From assembly GCA_964444825.1 (NCBI GenBank), contig CAYUIS010000031.1:1-42559 (forward strand): a stretch of DNA of 42,559 bases, written 5' to 3'. The translations under genes and the position numbers were made by a program. Shown piece after piece: positions 42,334-42,559 of the stretch. The stretch is from CAYUIS01 sp964444825. Lineage in GTDB: Bacteria > Chloroflexota > Anaerolineae > B4-G1. The notes below the pieces were generated by a model. That model was not told where the DNA came from. It searched no databases and worked only from the letters and a program-made list of their open reading frames with translations. Numbering within the stretch: position 1 is the stretch's first letter; every line of letters begins with the position of its first letter.

Positions 42334-42347
42334 TAGCGGCGCCGCTA
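42334..42347. repeat. 14-bp perfect palindrome in the S41 leader
   Basis: TAGCGGCGCCGCTA is fully self-complementary and lies between the predicted transcription start (near 42380) and the start codon at 42298. It may be an operator or a small hairpin. Confidence 0.5.
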
Positions 42348-42386
42348 ACACCAGCCTGCGTCTAGCGTGGCGACTATTGTGTGGCT

Positions 42387-42414
42387 ATTCTAGCACAAAG
42401 CAAGGGAGGAGCAA
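42387..42414 (-). promoter_or_regulatory. Predicted promoter of the S41-S41-smpB operon
   Basis: On the minus strand TTGCTC (42409-42414) is 16 nt from TAGAAT (42387-42392), leaving a leader of about 80 nt. Beyond it, 42415-42559 is AT-richer and holds nothing that I can support. Confidence 0.5.
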
Positions 42415-42559
42415 GCCCATCACTCGCTGTTGTTTGGCGACTAGATAGCTGGTAGTTATGTCGAGTTAAATCATAGAAAACACCGGAATATGACATAATT
42501 AATATAGTCGGAAGTTGATTTGTACCGATTCTGGCGATGTTTTGGCGATCCAAGCGCTT

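Overview
The window looks like a chromosomal scaffold piece from a Chloroflexota bacterium, probably of the Anaerolineae type and probably metagenome-derived (one run of exactly 100 N). The assignment rests on the archaeal-style mevalonate kinase plus isopentenyl phosphate kinase, the many multi-membrane GT-C proteins of the DUF2298 ('Chlor_Arch'), TIGR03663-like and PTPS-related kinds, which are typical of Chloroflexota, and an archaeal-type phosphatidylserine decarboxylase. No tRNA, rRNA, CRISPR array, insertion sequence or phage gene was recognised.

Layout. (1) 14-1830, minus: mevalonate kinase and isopentenyl phosphate kinase, two steps of an alternative mevalonate pathway. (2) 2083-4169, plus: tlyA overlapping a GAF-domain histidine kinase. 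(3) 4209-7512, minus: pyrF-pyrE-pyrD-pyrK, preceded by a leader of about 175 nt with two tandem terminator-like hairpins and a strong promoter. (4) 7759-28338, plus: a large envelope-glycosylation block with five GT-C membrane proteins, a flippase-like protein, a GT4 glycosyltransferase, a class I methyltransferase, and an ECF sigma/zinc anti-sigma pair lying between two DUF2298 genes; it ends with a GT-C enzyme fused to six NHL repeats. (5) 28339-28784: no intact gene, but the decayed 3' end of an alpha/beta hydrolase. (6) 28819-30888, plus: psd-pssA-acyltransferase, a phosphatidylethanolamine cassette. (7) 31042-33072, plus: sucC-sucD. (8) 33153-36753, plus: a PTPS-related GT-C-like protein and a uroporphyrinogen-decarboxylase-family gene cut by the gap (36754-36853). 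(9) 36854-37535, plus: a membrane-anchored DsbA-like protein whose start is lost in the gap. (10) 37561-42298, minus: a double-S1 RNA-binding protein, then an operon (in transcription order) of two S41 proteases, smpB and a conserved unknown protein.

How the parts may fit together. Isoprenoid supply, phospholipid synthesis, pyrimidine supply for nucleotide sugars, the GT-C cluster and surface proteases together make this largely a cell-envelope region. The pyr operon and the glycosylation block are transcribed away from each other from promoters whose -35 boxes are one base apart. Several genes have a good sigma-70-type promoter with the -10 box only 6-9 nt from the start codon, which predicts leaderless mRNAs. 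The least ordinary elements are the sigma/anti-sigma pair embedded among the glycosyltransferase genes, the two-domain fusion proteins, and the pyr leader. All functions are read from sequence motifs by eye; no search or folding program was run.
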